The position numbers and the translations under genes are program-made. A DNA stretch of 62,627 nt. Origin: Lachnospiraceae bacterium (GTDB lineage Bacteria; Bacillota; Clostridia; Lachnospirales; Lachnospiraceae). Below are positions 53,776 through 62,573 of this stretch, piece after piece; the first letter of the stretch is position 1; each line of letters starts with the position of its first letter. The notes under the pieces are model-generated. The model searched no databases, was not told the DNA's origin, and saw only the letters and a list, made by a program, of their open reading frames with translations. The stretch lies in the NCBI GenBank assembly GCA_015057455.1, contig SVEH01000022.1:1-62627 (forward strand). Reading direction: 5' to 3'.

Positions 53776-54044
53776 GTCAAATTCTTTCAATTAACTCTCA
53801 TGATTATTTGCCTATAACCATTATACCTGTTATTGCATCATTTAATGATGACGGACATATTAAGCCATTATATGTTGGTATCAATAGTCAACGCTATAAA
53901 GTAGACTCTTATTGGATACGTCGTAGTTTTACCAATCAGATAGAATTCCATTGTAAGATTAATATAGATAATATATTACGTCCCATTATAATAACTTATT
54001 ATTTAAACGAATGTATTTGGACCATTCCCAATTCCACTACCTAA
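53772..54044 (+). CDS. Small protein of unknown function, SOS-linked
   Basis: This is the only well-supported plus-strand gene of the window. The 90-residue protein starts at ATG with AGGTGAT at proper distance and reads 'ISINSHDYLPITIIPVIASF'-like beta-rich text with 'DGHIKPLYVGINSQRYKVDSYWIRR' and a C-terminal 'ECIWTIP'. There is no signal peptide, TM or catalytic motif. The pattern of alternating hydrophobic strands suggests a small beta-barrel. Divergent placement from a Y-family polymerase across a shared LexA box suggests a DNA-damage role (inference). A hairpin (54083-54127) follows. I know similar small proteins beside such polymerases in clostridia but no assigned function. Confidence 0.75.
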   Translation: MSQILSINSHDYLPITIIPVIASFNDDGHIKPLYVGINSQRYKVDSYWIRRSFTNQIEFHCKINIDNILRPIIITYYLNECIWTIPNSTT

Positions 54045-54082
54045 TTGCATACTAACAAAGATATAGAACAGCATACAAATAC

Positions 54083-54127
54083 CGACCTACCCAATGTTAG
54101 ATTTTCTGTCTAACTTTGGGTAGGTCG
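54083..54127. other. Strong hairpin between convergent genes
   Basis: CGACCTACCCAA pairs with TTGGGTAGGTCG, with an inner GTTAGA/TCTAAC stem, giving about 18 pairs. It lies 40 bases after the plus-strand gene, facing the chemoreceptor operon. On the plus strand it is followed by ATAAAAAAAT and not T's, so it is not a standard terminator in that direction. Confidence 0.65.
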
Positions 54128-54226
54128 ATAAAAAAATCTGTCTAATTTATACCTTCTATGCTATGTTTAATTTTTAAACTATTTTATATAAAAATGACCC
54201 TCACATATTGAAAATACTTATGAAAC

Positions 54227-54283
54227 AAAATGAGACTGTAAAAAACATTTTATACTAAATATTTCTCACAGCCTCATTTATAT
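54227..54283 (-). terminator. Terminator after the chemoreceptor pair
   Basis: AAATGAGaCTGT pairs with ACAGcCTCATTT, followed on the minus strand by TTTTGTTTC. The loop of about 30 bases is long. Confidence 0.75.
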
Positions 54284-54297
54284 GCATAACAATATCC

Positions 54298-56304
54298 TTA
54301 AATTTTAAATTCTTCTACAGTTGTATTAAGATTCTCACTCAATCCTGTTAATTCAATAAATCTGTTTCTAACATCATTTGAACTACTATTTAATACATCT
54401 ATAGAGGATGTTATATTTGTCATACCATCTTCTACATCATTTGTAATCTTAGCTATATTATATATAGCCGCTCTAATCTCTTCCATCTGTGTCTTCATTT
54501 CTTGTGATGAAGCTCCTAAATTAGATGCTATACCATTAAATACCTCTGTATCATCCTCATACTTTTTAGCAAGTTGTATCATTCCCTCATAATCTTTTAC
54601 AACGTTTTCATTCATAAACTTAAGTATTTTTTCTGAACCTGATGAAAGCTCTATTACACTTTCATGAATAACACCTGTAACTGAATTTATTTTGTCTACA
54701 GCTTTTTTTGTATTATCTGCCAATACTCTAACTTCATCTGCTACTACTGCAAATCCTTTTCCAGCCTCTCCGGCCCTAGCAGCTTCAATTGAAGCATTAA
54801 GTGCTAATAAATTAGTTTGTGAACTTATTGCTAATATTTCTTCTGTTAAGTTTCGTATCTGTTCTACGTTCTTACTATCTTCTATAGCTTTCTCTAATTC
54901 TTTCTTTGTGTCACTATAAAGAGTAGTTGCTTTCTTACTAGAATTAACAGAGCGTTCCATCATATCTTTAGCTCTAACTAACATCTCATTTGTCTGCATA
55001 GCTGCTTGGCTTGCTCTGTCTGTAACCCCACCAATCACTTTACCTAATTCATCACCTGATTCACCAATCGACTTTATTAACTCTTGTGTAGTATCAATCT
55101 CTCCACCAACATTATGTACTACACTATGTATATTATTGATACTATCATTTAAATTTTCCATCTTGTCAGAAGTAGCTAATGTTATATCCTTAATGCTACT
55201 AGCTTCCTCCTTAGTTGTAACAATTATTTTTCTAATCTTATCCTTTACTTGAGCTGTTGCAACTCTAATTTGCTCTTCTTCATCTTTAAATTCTTTAGGA
55301 ATAGCTCCTTCTGTTACTATGTTATCAGAAAAATCTCCTGTAGCAAATCGTTTTAAAATATTTATTGGTTCCAACATATTTTTTATAAATCTTCCTATAA
55401 AGAATGTCATAATACCCAACCCCAGAACCAATATTACTGTTGCTATAATTAACATTACATTCATCGTATGTTGAATATTCTTACTAGGAACTGTCATTCC
55501 CAAATCCCATCCTGCATCAGTTACTCTTGAAATTGCTATATAAGATTGTTCACCATTATAATCTTTTGTATAAACCACTTCTCTACCAGGCTCTTCAATA
55601 ATATTTTTCAAACTTGGCATAGCATCTAATATAGAAGTAGCACCTTCTGATGTTGGTCTAAAATCTTCATTTATATGACATACATAGTTTCCTACATTAT
55701 CAACCAAAAAACCATATGCTCCACTACTATACTCAATATTCTCTATTAATTCATTTACACTTGTTAATAATACATCTACACCAACTACGCCTTGCAAACT
55801 ATCATTTATATACACTGGTGCAGCAATAGTCATACACATTTCATTTGTTGTAGAATCAACATATGGAGCTTGAAGAATAGTTCCTTTTTTCTCTTTTGCT
55901 TGTATATACCAATCTCTTGTAGTAGGCTTAATTACATCTTGCACTTTTTGTTCTAATGAAAAATCTGACATAACAACCTTATCTCTCTCATTTGCAAAAT
56001 ATAAGTTTAATAATTCATCATGTCCTTCTATTTGTGATTGTAATATTTTTCTTATATATTCAGGTTCTAAACTACTACTTAACATTACTTGCTTTGCTGT
56101 ATGTTCAACTAAAATAATTTGTTTATTAATCCATGTATTTATTTGTTCTGCACATACATCTGCTTGACTTTGCAATCCCTTTTTTTGCTCTATAATTAGC
56201 TTATCTGAAGCAATTGAAACTATTACAAACATACTAATTACAAATAAACTAATTACCAACAATGCTATTCTTATAGTTAACTTTTCTCTAATAGTTCTTC
56301 TCAT
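54298..56304 (-). CDS. Methyl-accepting chemotaxis protein with Cache sensor (paralogue 2)
   Basis: A transmembrane chemoreceptor. TM1 (about 10-35) is followed by an extracellular dCache-type domain to about 275 ('[22 protein letters not shown]', '[36 protein letters not shown]', '[17 protein letters not shown]'), TM2 (about 285-310), HAMP ('[18 protein letters not shown]') and the signalling hairpin with tip '[35 protein letters not shown]'. ATG 56304 is preferred to 56313 by AAAGGA spacing and alignment with the neighbour. The gene is 40 bases downstream of its paralogue, so they form an operon. The ligand is unknown; the dCache pocket text suggests small molecules such as amino acids. Confidence 0.94.
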   Translation of the reverse strand: MRRTIREKLTIRIALLVISLFVISMFVIVSIASDKLIIEQKKGLQSQADVCAEQINTWINKQIILVEHTAKQVMLSSSLEPEYIRKILQSQIEGHDELLNLYFANERDKVVMSDFSLEQKVQDVIKPTTRDWYIQAKEKKGTILQAPYVDSTTNEMCMTIAAPVYINDSLQGVVGVDVLLTSVNELIENIEYSSGAYGFLVDNVGNYVCHINEDFRPTSEGATSILDAMPSLKNIIEEPGREVVYTKDYNGEQSYIAISRVTDAGWDLGMTVPSKNIQHTMNVMLIIATVILVLGLGIMTFFIGRFIKNMLEPINILKRFATGDFSDNIVTEGAIPKEFKDEEEQIRVATAQVKDKIRKIIVTTKEEASSIKDITLATSDKMENLNDSINNIHSVVHNVGGEIDTTQELIKSIGESGDELGKVIGGVTDRASQAAMQTNEMLVRAKDMMERSVNSSKKATTLYSDTKKELEKAIEDSKNVEQIRNLTEEILAISSQTNLLALNASIEAARAGEAGKGFAVVADEVRVLADNTKKAVDKINSVTGVIHESVIELSSGSEKILKFMNENVVKDYEGMIQLAKKYEDDTEVFNGIASNLGASSQEMKTQMEEIRAAIYNIAKITNDVEDGMTNITSSIDVLNSSSNDVRNRFIELTGLSENLNTTVEEFKI

Positions 56305-56344
56305 CTTTAACATCCTTTCTTAAAATATAAGTATCTAATATTAA

Positions 56345-58366
56345 TTACACCTTAAATTCTTTTACGGATGTATTCAGATTCTCACTTAAAAGTGCTAATG
56401 CTGCAAACTTACCTGTTACATCACTTGAATTACAATTCAAATCAATTATTGAATTATCAATGTCACTCATTCCCTTTTCTACATCATTAGATAAACCAGT
56501 TATATCTATAATTGCTTCTGAAATTTCTTCCATTTTAGCTAACATTTCTTGTGTTGAAGCTCCAAGATTTGAAGCTATGCTATCAAATATAACTGTATCA
56601 TCTTCATACTTTTTAGCTAACTCTATCATCTGCTTATAATCAGTGCTAACTTTTTCATTAACAAAATCTAACACATTTTTCGATCCTTCTGAAAGATTAG
56701 TAACACTTGTATGTATAATCTGAGTTAAACCATTTATCTTATCTACTACTAACTTAGTATTATCAGCTAGATTTCTTATTTCATCAGCTACTACAGCAAA
56801 ACCTTTACCAGCTTCACCAGCTCTAGCTGCTTCAATTGAAGCATTAAGTGCAAGTAAATTAGTTTGTGAACTTATTGCTAAGATTTCTTCTGTAAGATTC
56901 TTAATCTGTTCTACATTTTTACTATCTTCTATAGCTTGTTTTAATTCAATCTCTGTCTTATTATATAATTTTTCTGCTTGCTCACTAGAATTATATGATG
57001 TTTCATACATATCTCTAGCTCTTATAAGCATCTCTCTTGTCTGCGTTGCTGCTTCATTGGCCTCTTCTGTTACAAAGCTAATAACTTTTGCTAAATCTGC
57101 TCTGTAAATTCCTATATTCTTAACAATTTCTTGAGTACTATTCATATCTCCTGTTACTCTACCAGCAACTTTATTAATATCTTCTATACTTTTATTCAAT
57201 TCATCCATTTTATCTAATGTATTTTGGGCTATTTCGTCCAAATTTTTTACTTCGCCTTTTGTAGTAAGTATAATTTCTTTCATCTTGTCTTTTACTTTAA
57301 CAGTTGCAACTTTTATTAATTTTTCCTCATCCTTTACATCTAAAAGTATACCTTTATCGTCCATAACCTCATCAGAGAAATTACCAATAGCTAACTGTTT
57401 TAATATCTCAATAGGCTCTAAAATTTTCTTTATTAACACTTTTAATAAGAAATGCAATACACATACAATAGCTATAATGAACACAACCATAATTACAACT
57501 AGTACTAATACCAAAGACATAACTTCACTTGTTGCAATACTAGATGGAACAGCTATTCCCAGATTCCATCCTGATGCATCAGAATGAGCCATAGAAAAAT
57601 AACTCTTTTTGCCATTATAATCTACCATATCCATTATATTGCTACCTGGATCAGATAATAATCCTTTTAATTTAGGCATAACATCTACAACTGCAATTGA
57701 TTTTTCTGGAGTTGGATTATATTTTTCATTAGGATGTGTTACATAATTTCCTAAAGAATCAACTAAGAAGCCATATGTTCCTTTTTCGTATACTACTCCA
57801 TCTATAATTTCTTGTAATTTAGTCATGTAAATATCTGCTGCTAATACACCATATAATTTACCAGAATTATCATAAATAGGTGTTGCTACCGTTGTACACA
57901 TATTCTGTGTTGTTTCATCTTTATAAGGATTTTCTATGATTGTTGCTCCATTATCCTTTGCTGTTATGTACCATGGTCTTGTTCTAGGGTCAAAAACTCC
58001 AAGTACAACTTTTTCTAAATCCTTGTCATTCATAATAATATCTTGATCTTCCGTACATAAATATAAATTAAATACATCTGGATCATTCTTTATATGCGCA
58101 GCTAAGACTTTATATACATTAGGTCTTTGAAAATCGTTATCACACATTAAGTCTATTGCTGTTTGTTCCACTAACAACATTTTTTCCCTAACCCATGAAT
58201 CTATTTCTACTGTATATTTGTCTGCTTGTAATTGCAGTTCACTTTTTCTTCTTTCCACCATTTTATTAAATACAAGCGTCCCTACAACACATGTAATTAT
58301 AATAACAAATACAATTATTATACTTGTTACAACTACTGTAATCTTTTGACTAATAGTTTTCCTCAT
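56345..58366 (-). CDS. Methyl-accepting chemotaxis protein with Cache sensor (paralogue 1)
   Basis: Same architecture as the next gene: TM1, dCache extracellular domain ('[22 protein letters not shown]', '[37 protein letters not shown]'), TM2, HAMP ('[20 protein letters not shown]') and a signalling hairpin with the identical '[20 protein letters not shown]' tip. The longest frame begins at 58507, but ATG 58366 with AGGTGAT starts at MRKTISQKI and gives 673 aa, matching the 668-aa paralogue. The sensor domains differ more than the signalling parts, so the pair probably senses related but distinct ligands (inference). Confidence 0.94.
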   Translation of the reverse strand: MRKTISQKITVVVTSIIIVFVIIITCVVGTLVFNKMVERRKSELQLQADKYTVEIDSWVREKMLLVEQTAIDLMCDNDFQRPNVYKVLAAHIKNDPDVFNLYLCTEDQDIIMNDKDLEKVVLGVFDPRTRPWYITAKDNGATIIENPYKDETTQNMCTTVATPIYDNSGKLYGVLAADIYMTKLQEIIDGVVYEKGTYGFLVDSLGNYVTHPNEKYNPTPEKSIAVVDVMPKLKGLLSDPGSNIMDMVDYNGKKSYFSMAHSDASGWNLGIAVPSSIATSEVMSLVLVLVVIMVVFIIAIVCVLHFLLKVLIKKILEPIEILKQLAIGNFSDEVMDDKGILLDVKDEEKLIKVATVKVKDKMKEIILTTKGEVKNLDEIAQNTLDKMDELNKSIEDINKVAGRVTGDMNSTQEIVKNIGIYRADLAKVISFVTEEANEAATQTREMLIRARDMYETSYNSSEQAEKLYNKTEIELKQAIEDSKNVEQIKNLTEEILAISSQTNLLALNASIEAARAGEAGKGFAVVADEIRNLADNTKLVVDKINGLTQIIHTSVTNLSEGSKNVLDFVNEKVSTDYKQMIELAKKYEDDTVIFDSIASNLGASTQEMLAKMEEISEAIIDITGLSNDVEKGMSDIDNSIIDLNCNSSDVTGKFAALALLSENLNTSVKEFKV

Positions 58367-58529
58367 TCTAATCACCTTTTCATATGAACTTAACACCTTA
58401 ATTTTTTTCGGCATATTTCGTAATATACAATAGTAATTTAAATTCCTTTCTGCAAGATACACATCCTTAGCAAAACGTTCATTCCATAAGAATTTACAAT
58501 TATACACTGTATTTTTATACAGAATTACT

Positions 58530-58556
58530 AAAAGAGGCTCTCTAAAAGCCTCTTTT
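58530..58556 (-). terminator. Terminator after the acyltransferase
   Basis: A 9-bp stem AAAAGAGGC/GCCTCTTTT ends in T's on the minus strand, about 20 bases after the stop. Confidence 0.88.
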
Positions 58557-58575
58557 ACTTTATATCTTTTTCATA

Positions 58576-59703
58576 CTAATCTTTTCCGAATATAAAATTA
58601 TTTATTACATTATATATTCTTGCTAAACTTGTTGTTATTTTATTTAAGTTACAATCTACAATTTTCATAACTGGTTTTTCAATAATCTGTTGCCTTAACA
58701 AATCAATTAATGTACATACAATATATACAACTGCCACTGCCATAATGGAATATGGAATTATTAATGCACTCTCTTGATACCTAGCATTATTAAATAATTT
58801 TCCCCATAAAAGTGGTCTTATAATATTATTATCATGAATTAAAAACACTCCAAATGTTGCAGATGCTATAATATTTATCCACTTATTATACTTCATTTTT
58901 AATGTAACAAAAATCATAAGCAAACTAACAGATATTAATAAAGTTGTTATCTTTTCTTCACCATAAAAATATGTAACATTTGATGCAAAAAAATCCCATC
59001 TACTTCCTAATATTATATAAACTATAGTAGAATAATATGTTACAATTGAACAAAATATCAAAAATATCACATAATACTTCACACTATGCTCATTGTTTGA
59101 AACATATAATCTTATATATCCTGCAATGGAATAAAGTATAATAAACCACAGTAACAAATTAGTTTCAAATAATACTGTTGTAATTGTAGGTATGATTGAA
59201 CGACATACAACAATAAGTATAATGAATTTCTGATACATACCTTTATCCATACTGTGTAAAAACTTATTCAAAAAAGGATGTAACAAATATAATACAAAAT
59301 AGGTACTTGCAAATCCCCATTGCAAAAATGTTATTGGAAAACATGCTTTTATAATAGACTTTGCTCCTACATCCACAACACCTAATGCACCAAATACAGT
59401 AAAAATTATTACAGAATAGAAAAATACCTGTCCCCAAAATTTTATAACTCTTTTTATATCAACTGAATTTGCTTTGGAATTAATAAGGTAATATCCTGAT
59501 ATAAGAATAAATACATTAACACCTATCTTTCCGCCCATAGTAATAAAATTATGCCAAAAACGACTTATCCCTGTGTATGATTCTTTCCACTCAAATCCAC
59601 CATGAACTGCAAAATGATGAAAAACTATCATTATCATAGAAATAATTCTAAGTAACTCTATGGACGAATCACGAACTTTTACATCTTTCGGATTATATAG
59701 CAT
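58576..59703 (-). CDS. Acyltransferase 3 family membrane protein (OafA-like)
   Basis: An integral membrane protein with about ten hydrophobic helices. The N-terminal 'SSIELLRIISMIMIVFHHFAVHGG' is the family block with Arg and the catalytic-type His-His. It would transfer acyl (often O-acetyl) groups to a surface glycan or peptidoglycan; the acceptor is unknown. The length of 375 aa is usual for the family without an SGNH domain. It is a single gene with a strong terminator. No glycan cluster adjoins it in this window. Confidence 0.88.
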   Translation of the reverse strand: MLYNPKDVKVRDSSIELLRIISMIMIVFHHFAVHGGFEWKESYTGISRFWHNFITMGGKIGVNVFILISGYYLINSKANSVDIKRVIKFWGQVFFYSVIIFTVFGALGVVDVGAKSIIKACFPITFLQWGFASTYFVLYLLHPFLNKFLHSMDKGMYQKFIILIVVCRSIIPTITTVLFETNLLLWFIILYSIAGYIRLYVSNNEHSVKYYVIFLIFCSIVTYYSTIVYIILGSRWDFFASNVTYFYGEEKITTLLISVSLLMIFVTLKMKYNKWINIIASATFGVFLIHDNNIIRPLLWGKLFNNARYQESALIIPYSIMAVAVVYIVCTLIDLLRQQIIEKPVMKIVDCNLNKITTSLARIYNVINNFIFGKD

Positions 59704-59835
59704 ATACTCTCTATCTCCTTTATCATCTCAACATTCTTTAGTATTTCCCATATATACATTCGACAACTTTGTATAGCTTTCACATACTTTTTAAATAATT
59801 GACTCTTTTTATTGCATTTATTAATCTATACATAA
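59704..59835. other. AT-rich gap, nothing recognised
   Basis: Between the acyltransferase start and the small deacetylase remnant no gene or strong hairpin is seen; the acyltransferase promoter is presumably here. Confidence 0.4.
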
Positions 59836-59957
59836 CTAATTCTTTTTAATGTAACTTGTATCTATTAGCCTTTGATATAAATACATTATTAAATTCTCTA
59901 CGCCATAGTTCTTCCAACCCAGAGAATTATCATTGGATACAAAAGTAGAGAAAAAGA
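59836..59957 (-). pseudogene. Fragment of a polysaccharide deacetylase
   Basis: On the minus strand the frame reads FFSTFVSNDNSLGWKNYGVENLI and then unrelated residues to a TAG. It matches the longer remnant at 61356-61638. The homologous DNA is 59888-59964, about 87% identical to 61570-61646, and begins at the T-run of a terminator hairpin. No start codon or catalytic motif remains. Confidence 0.6.
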
Positions 59958-59981
59958 TACTGCCTAATATAACAGTATCTT
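59954..59981 (-). terminator. Terminator after the flavin reductase
   Basis: A 9-bp stem AAGATACTG/CAGTATCTT is followed on the minus strand by TTTTTCTC. The T-run is shared with the start of the deacetylase fragment. Confidence 0.85.
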
Positions 59982-60044
59982 AATATCTTTTATGTAAATA
60001 AATTGGAATTTGTCTATCTGACAAACGGTGCTATGTAAATAAAT

Positions 60045-60620
60045 TTAAGCCTGTTCGCCAACAACTCTTCGTGCAAAGGCTTTTACGCCTTCAATTGCTT
60101 CATGAGTTTGGAATGACACGAGATTATCGTTATCCTGCACGGAATACATACCGATATATTTCAGGTTGGAATGCATACAAAGCCGCTTGATACCCACCTC
60201 AAAAGGTTCGGTCGCATAGTTTCCATCATATCCATGAGTGGCAATAATACCGACTTTTTTGCCTTCCCAAAGACATCCCTCAGCACTTCCATAATATTTA
60301 TTAAATCCATAGTGACGGTCAAGTAAAGCTTTCATCTTTGCTGTGCAATACCAAGAAAAAATCGGAGTTGCCAAAATAACAGTATCTGCCCATAAAATTT
60401 TTTCTGCTATTTCTATCATGTCATCCTTTTGTACACACCCATACTCACCTGCTGCATCCTGACAGATATAGCACTCTTTACAAGGATTTATTGTCATTTT
60501 TTCAAGTTCGATATACTGCACCTCGGTATTTTTTTCCTTCAGCTCTTCCATGAATGGTTTACACAATTCGGCAGTATTGCCGTGAAGTCTTGGACTTCCC
60601 ATCAGTATCAACAGTTTCAT
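60045..60620 (-). CDS. NADPH-dependent FMN reductase / iron-sulfur flavoprotein-like
   Basis: A 191-residue flavodoxin-fold protein. 'LMGSPRLHGNTAELCKPFMEEL' is the FMN phosphate loop, 'NPCKECYICQ' is a Cys cluster typical of the multimeric flavodoxin WrbA/Isf-like group, and 'VILATPIFSWYCTAKMKALLDRHYG' is the flavin-binding second half. It would reduce FMN or quinone-like compounds with NAD(P)H. GC content is clearly higher than in neighbours, with codons such as GCC, CCG and CGG, so recent transfer is likely. GGAGATGG precedes the ATG. It is monocistronic with a terminator. Confidence 0.9.
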   Translation of the reverse strand: MKLLILMGSPRLHGNTAELCKPFMEELKEKNTEVQYIELEKMTINPCKECYICQDAAGEYGCVQKDDMIEIAEKILWADTVILATPIFSWYCTAKMKALLDRHYGFNKYYGSAEGCLWEGKKVGIIATHGYDGNYATEPFEVGIKRLCMHSNLKYIGMYSVQDNDNLVSFQTHEAIEGVKAFARRVVGEQA

Positions 60621-60668
60621 TTTTCCATCTCCGTTTCTGTAAGATAAATTCTGATTTATCTAATTAAC

Positions 60669-60702
60669 ATAAGCTAGAAAAATACATACCTTTCTAGCTT
60701 AT
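60669..60702 (-). terminator. Hairpin after the DUF2442 gene
   Basis: A perfect 12-bp stem (ATAAGCTAGAAA/TTTCTAGCTTAT) lies 13 bases after the stop. The T-run is weak. Confidence 0.65.
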
Positions 60703-60714
60703 CACATCTACATT

Positions 60715-61014
60715 TTAATCGAATTCAACAATGCCATTGTATTCAAAACTATTCTCATACATATATTCTGGTGCACAGTCAATATCACCATCCATCCACG
60801 TCACAACTCCGTTATCAATCTTAACATCATTGAATATATTTTCATCTTTTAATGCTTCAAAAACTGGACCTTGCAATAAGTTCGTATCAAATAATCGTAT
60901 CTCTCCATTTAAAAATTGTATAAGAATCATTCTGTCTTCTAATGGCTTAACACTTATTATTTCTATTTCATCTGTTTCTTTACTAGCATAACATATTCCA
61001 TCTACAATATACAT
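60715..61014 (-). CDS. DUF2442 protein
   Basis: A 99-residue DUF2442 domain: 'ISVKPLEDRMILIQFLNGEIRLFDTNLLQGPVFEALKDENIFNDVKIDNGVVTWMDGDIDCAPEYMYENS' is the classic text, with the Trp and the Asp-Ile-Asp-Cys-Ala-Pro block. Function is unknown. It follows the DUF4160 gene by 12 bases and is preceded by GAGAGGTGATTT. The pair recurs in mobile and accessory regions of many bacteria and has been suggested to be toxin-antitoxin-like; that is inference here. Confidence 0.88.
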   Translation of the reverse strand: MYIVDGICYASKETDEIEIISVKPLEDRMILIQFLNGEIRLFDTNLLQGPVFEALKDENIFNDVKIDNGVVTWMDGDIDCAPEYMYENSFEYNGIVEFD

Positions 61015-61026
61015 AAAATCACCTCT

Positions 61027-61293
61027 CTACTGTAATGGTCTAATCTTATCAAAATGTTCTCCACGAACTGCTTTATTCCATGCCGCATAAGCTTCCTCCT
61101 CGTGAAGAGCCAACCATCCTACTACCATCTTTAATTGTTTATGAGGTAATGAACCTGCTAAAAGTTCTCCATCTATAGCTACTGCTGCTTTATACTCTCC
61201 ATATGTAACATGTACATGTGGCTTATTGTGTTGTACTGTATCATTAAAAAGAAGTTTTATAATTATTCCTTCAAATCTACTTAATTCTGGCAT
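61027..61293 (-). CDS. DUF4160 protein
   Basis: An 88-residue protein with 'KPHVHVTYGEYKAAVAIDGELLAGSLPHKQLKMVVGWLALHEEEAYAAWNKA', the DUF4160 signature (His-Val-His near residue 27). Function is not established. It is first in a two-gene operon with the DUF2442 gene and has a strong AAAGGAGAGG site. No nuclease motif is evident. Confidence 0.88.
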   Translation of the reverse strand: MPELSRFEGIIIKLLFNDTVQHNKPHVHVTYGEYKAAVAIDGELLAGSLPHKQLKMVVGWLALHEEEAYAAWNKAVRGEHFDKIRPLQ

Positions 61294-61355
61294 ATTACCT
61301 CTCCTTTATCCTATTGTAATTTTATATTAACATAATACCTTTATCTGGTAAATAC

Positions 61356-61638
61356 TTAATTTTTCACTCCCTCTACCACACTCTGCCTACCCTCATGGTC
61401 CATCTGGTAATTCTTCTTATATATTAACTTCGATATAGGCACTATCTCATATCCCTTTTCTTTTAATCCCTTTATTATACTATCAAGTGCCTGTGCTGTA
61501 TACTTTGCTCCATTATGGCACAGTATTATCGAACCATTTCCTAGGTTTTTATGATTTACTACTGTGTTGATTAAATTCTCTACTCCATAGTTCTTCCAAT
61601 CTAGAGAATCAACATTAGCTACAAAAGTAAAGAAAAAT
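61356..61638 (-). pseudogene. C-terminal remnant of a polysaccharide deacetylase (CE4)
   Basis: The minus-strand frame is open for about 94 residues from FFTFVANVDSLDWKNYG to TAA at 61356 and contains 'GNGSIILCHNGAKYTAQALD' and 'KGYEIVPISKLIYK', the last catalytic-His motif and C-terminal text of CE4 deacetylases. The catalytic Asp/His-rich first half and any start codon are missing. The 5' boundary falls in the T-run of the terminator of the next gene. It is therefore a truncated, non-expressed remnant. Confidence 0.82.
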
Positions 61639-61665
61639 AAACTGCCCCTACTAGAGCAGTTTATT
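61636..61665 (-). terminator. Terminator after the PLDc_N protein
   Basis: A 10-bp stem AATAAACTGC/GCAGTTTATT is followed on the minus strand by TTTTTC; it lies about 20 bases after the stop. Confidence 0.88.
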
Positions 61666-61683
61666 TTCCTTTACTATATTTGA

Positions 61684-61887
61684 TTAACACTCTTTTTGCT
61701 GTGAATATTTTGTATACATGCAGTATACAAAATATCCCACTATAGGAAAAAAGAAATTCACTATACACCATATAACAATATGTATCATCCCTTTTCCCTT
61801 TGAATCTTTTAAGATAAATATAAATGAAAAAATATAAACTAATACTATTGCTAATGCAATAATATCATAGGTAATAGTTCTTAACAT
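61684..61887 (-). CDS. Small membrane protein with PLDc_N-like domain
   Basis: A 67-residue protein with two hydrophobic helices separated by 'FILKDSKGKGMIHIVIWCIVNFFFPIVGYFVYCMY', the pattern of the phospholipase D N-terminal (PLDc_N) membrane domain. No PLD catalytic part follows. Stand-alone PLDc_N proteins are common in Firmicutes and have no firm function. GAGAGGAG precedes the ATG. It is monocistronic with a strong terminator. Confidence 0.8.
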   Translation of the reverse strand: MLRTITYDIIALAIVLVYIFSFIFILKDSKGKGMIHIVIWCIVNFFFPIVGYFVYCMYTKYSQQKEC

Positions 61888-62244
61888 AAGATTTCTCCTC
61901 TCTATGATTACTCTGTCAAAACTGATGGACTATCAACATAAACTGTTCCACCTTTTTTTACTGTCATAGTTTTTCTAGTTTTATTTCATACTTTTAACGT
62001 CAACCAAAGTTTGTTTAAAACAAGGCAATCCTAACAAATTATGTTCATATAAATAAATACAAATTCTAGAATCTGTATATCCTATATTTTCTGCCTTTCC
62101 TGATATTTTTTTCTTTCGTTTTTCTTTATATATTTTTGTTTTATTGTGTTAACACATTGTTAGTTTATTTTGAATTCCCCCACAAGTCAATGTCAATTTC
62201 CTCCAATGTCATTAAATTTTTCTAAAATTAATAAAAACTTTCTT
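61888..62244. other. Decayed gap with open-frame scraps
   Basis: On the minus strand two short frames are open, 61908-61967 ending 'TVYVDSPSVLTE' and about 61981-62148 ending 'LGLPCFKQTLVDVKSMK'. Neither has a ribosome site or a recognisable family. They look like scraps of broken genes. Nothing else is seen. Confidence 0.4.
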
Positions 62245-62501
62245 CTACCACATATTCCCTACATATGTCTTTAATACTTCTTCTACTATTTTTCTATCCT
62301 CTATTGACTTTATATTTGCGTGTCTTTTTCTTCCGTGCTTACCATCTGTAACATCAATATAACCAAATCCAAATTTACCACCTGTTAAATATATATCAGC
62401 TATACTTTGATGAGTTATCTCATCATTGTATACAGAAGTAAAGAGTTATTATCAAAATAGCATTTTCTTTATTATTAATCATATATATCTTTTCTTTATT
62501 A
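62245..62501 (-). pseudogene. Broken gene of unknown family, cut by an IS end
   Basis: The minus-strand frame ends 'GGKFGFGYIDVTDGKHGRKR ... EEVLKTYVGNMW' at 62245. Upstream it is closed by TAATAA at 62446-62451, but the +1 frame continues upstream as 'NKEKIYMINNKENAILII', so a one-base frameshift near 62435-62450 is likely. The upstream side stops at the IS66-type end at 62502. The family was not recognised. Confidence 0.6.
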
Positions 62502-62529
62502 GTAAGCGTCAAATCTAGCACGCATAGAA

Positions 62530-62573
62530 AAATCACAGCACAAGTAGTATAATAATTACTTTTGTTGTGATTT
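62530..62573 (-). terminator. Hairpin at the end of the IS66-type transposase
   Basis: AAATCACA pairs with TGTGATTT with further inner pairing, followed on the minus strand by TTTTTC. It overlaps the transposase stop. Confidence 0.7.

Noticed and set aside
61908..62148. Two short minus-strand frames as genes
   Set aside because: No ribosome sites, no recognisable family, and they lie in decayed DNA; kept only as scraps in the gap entry.
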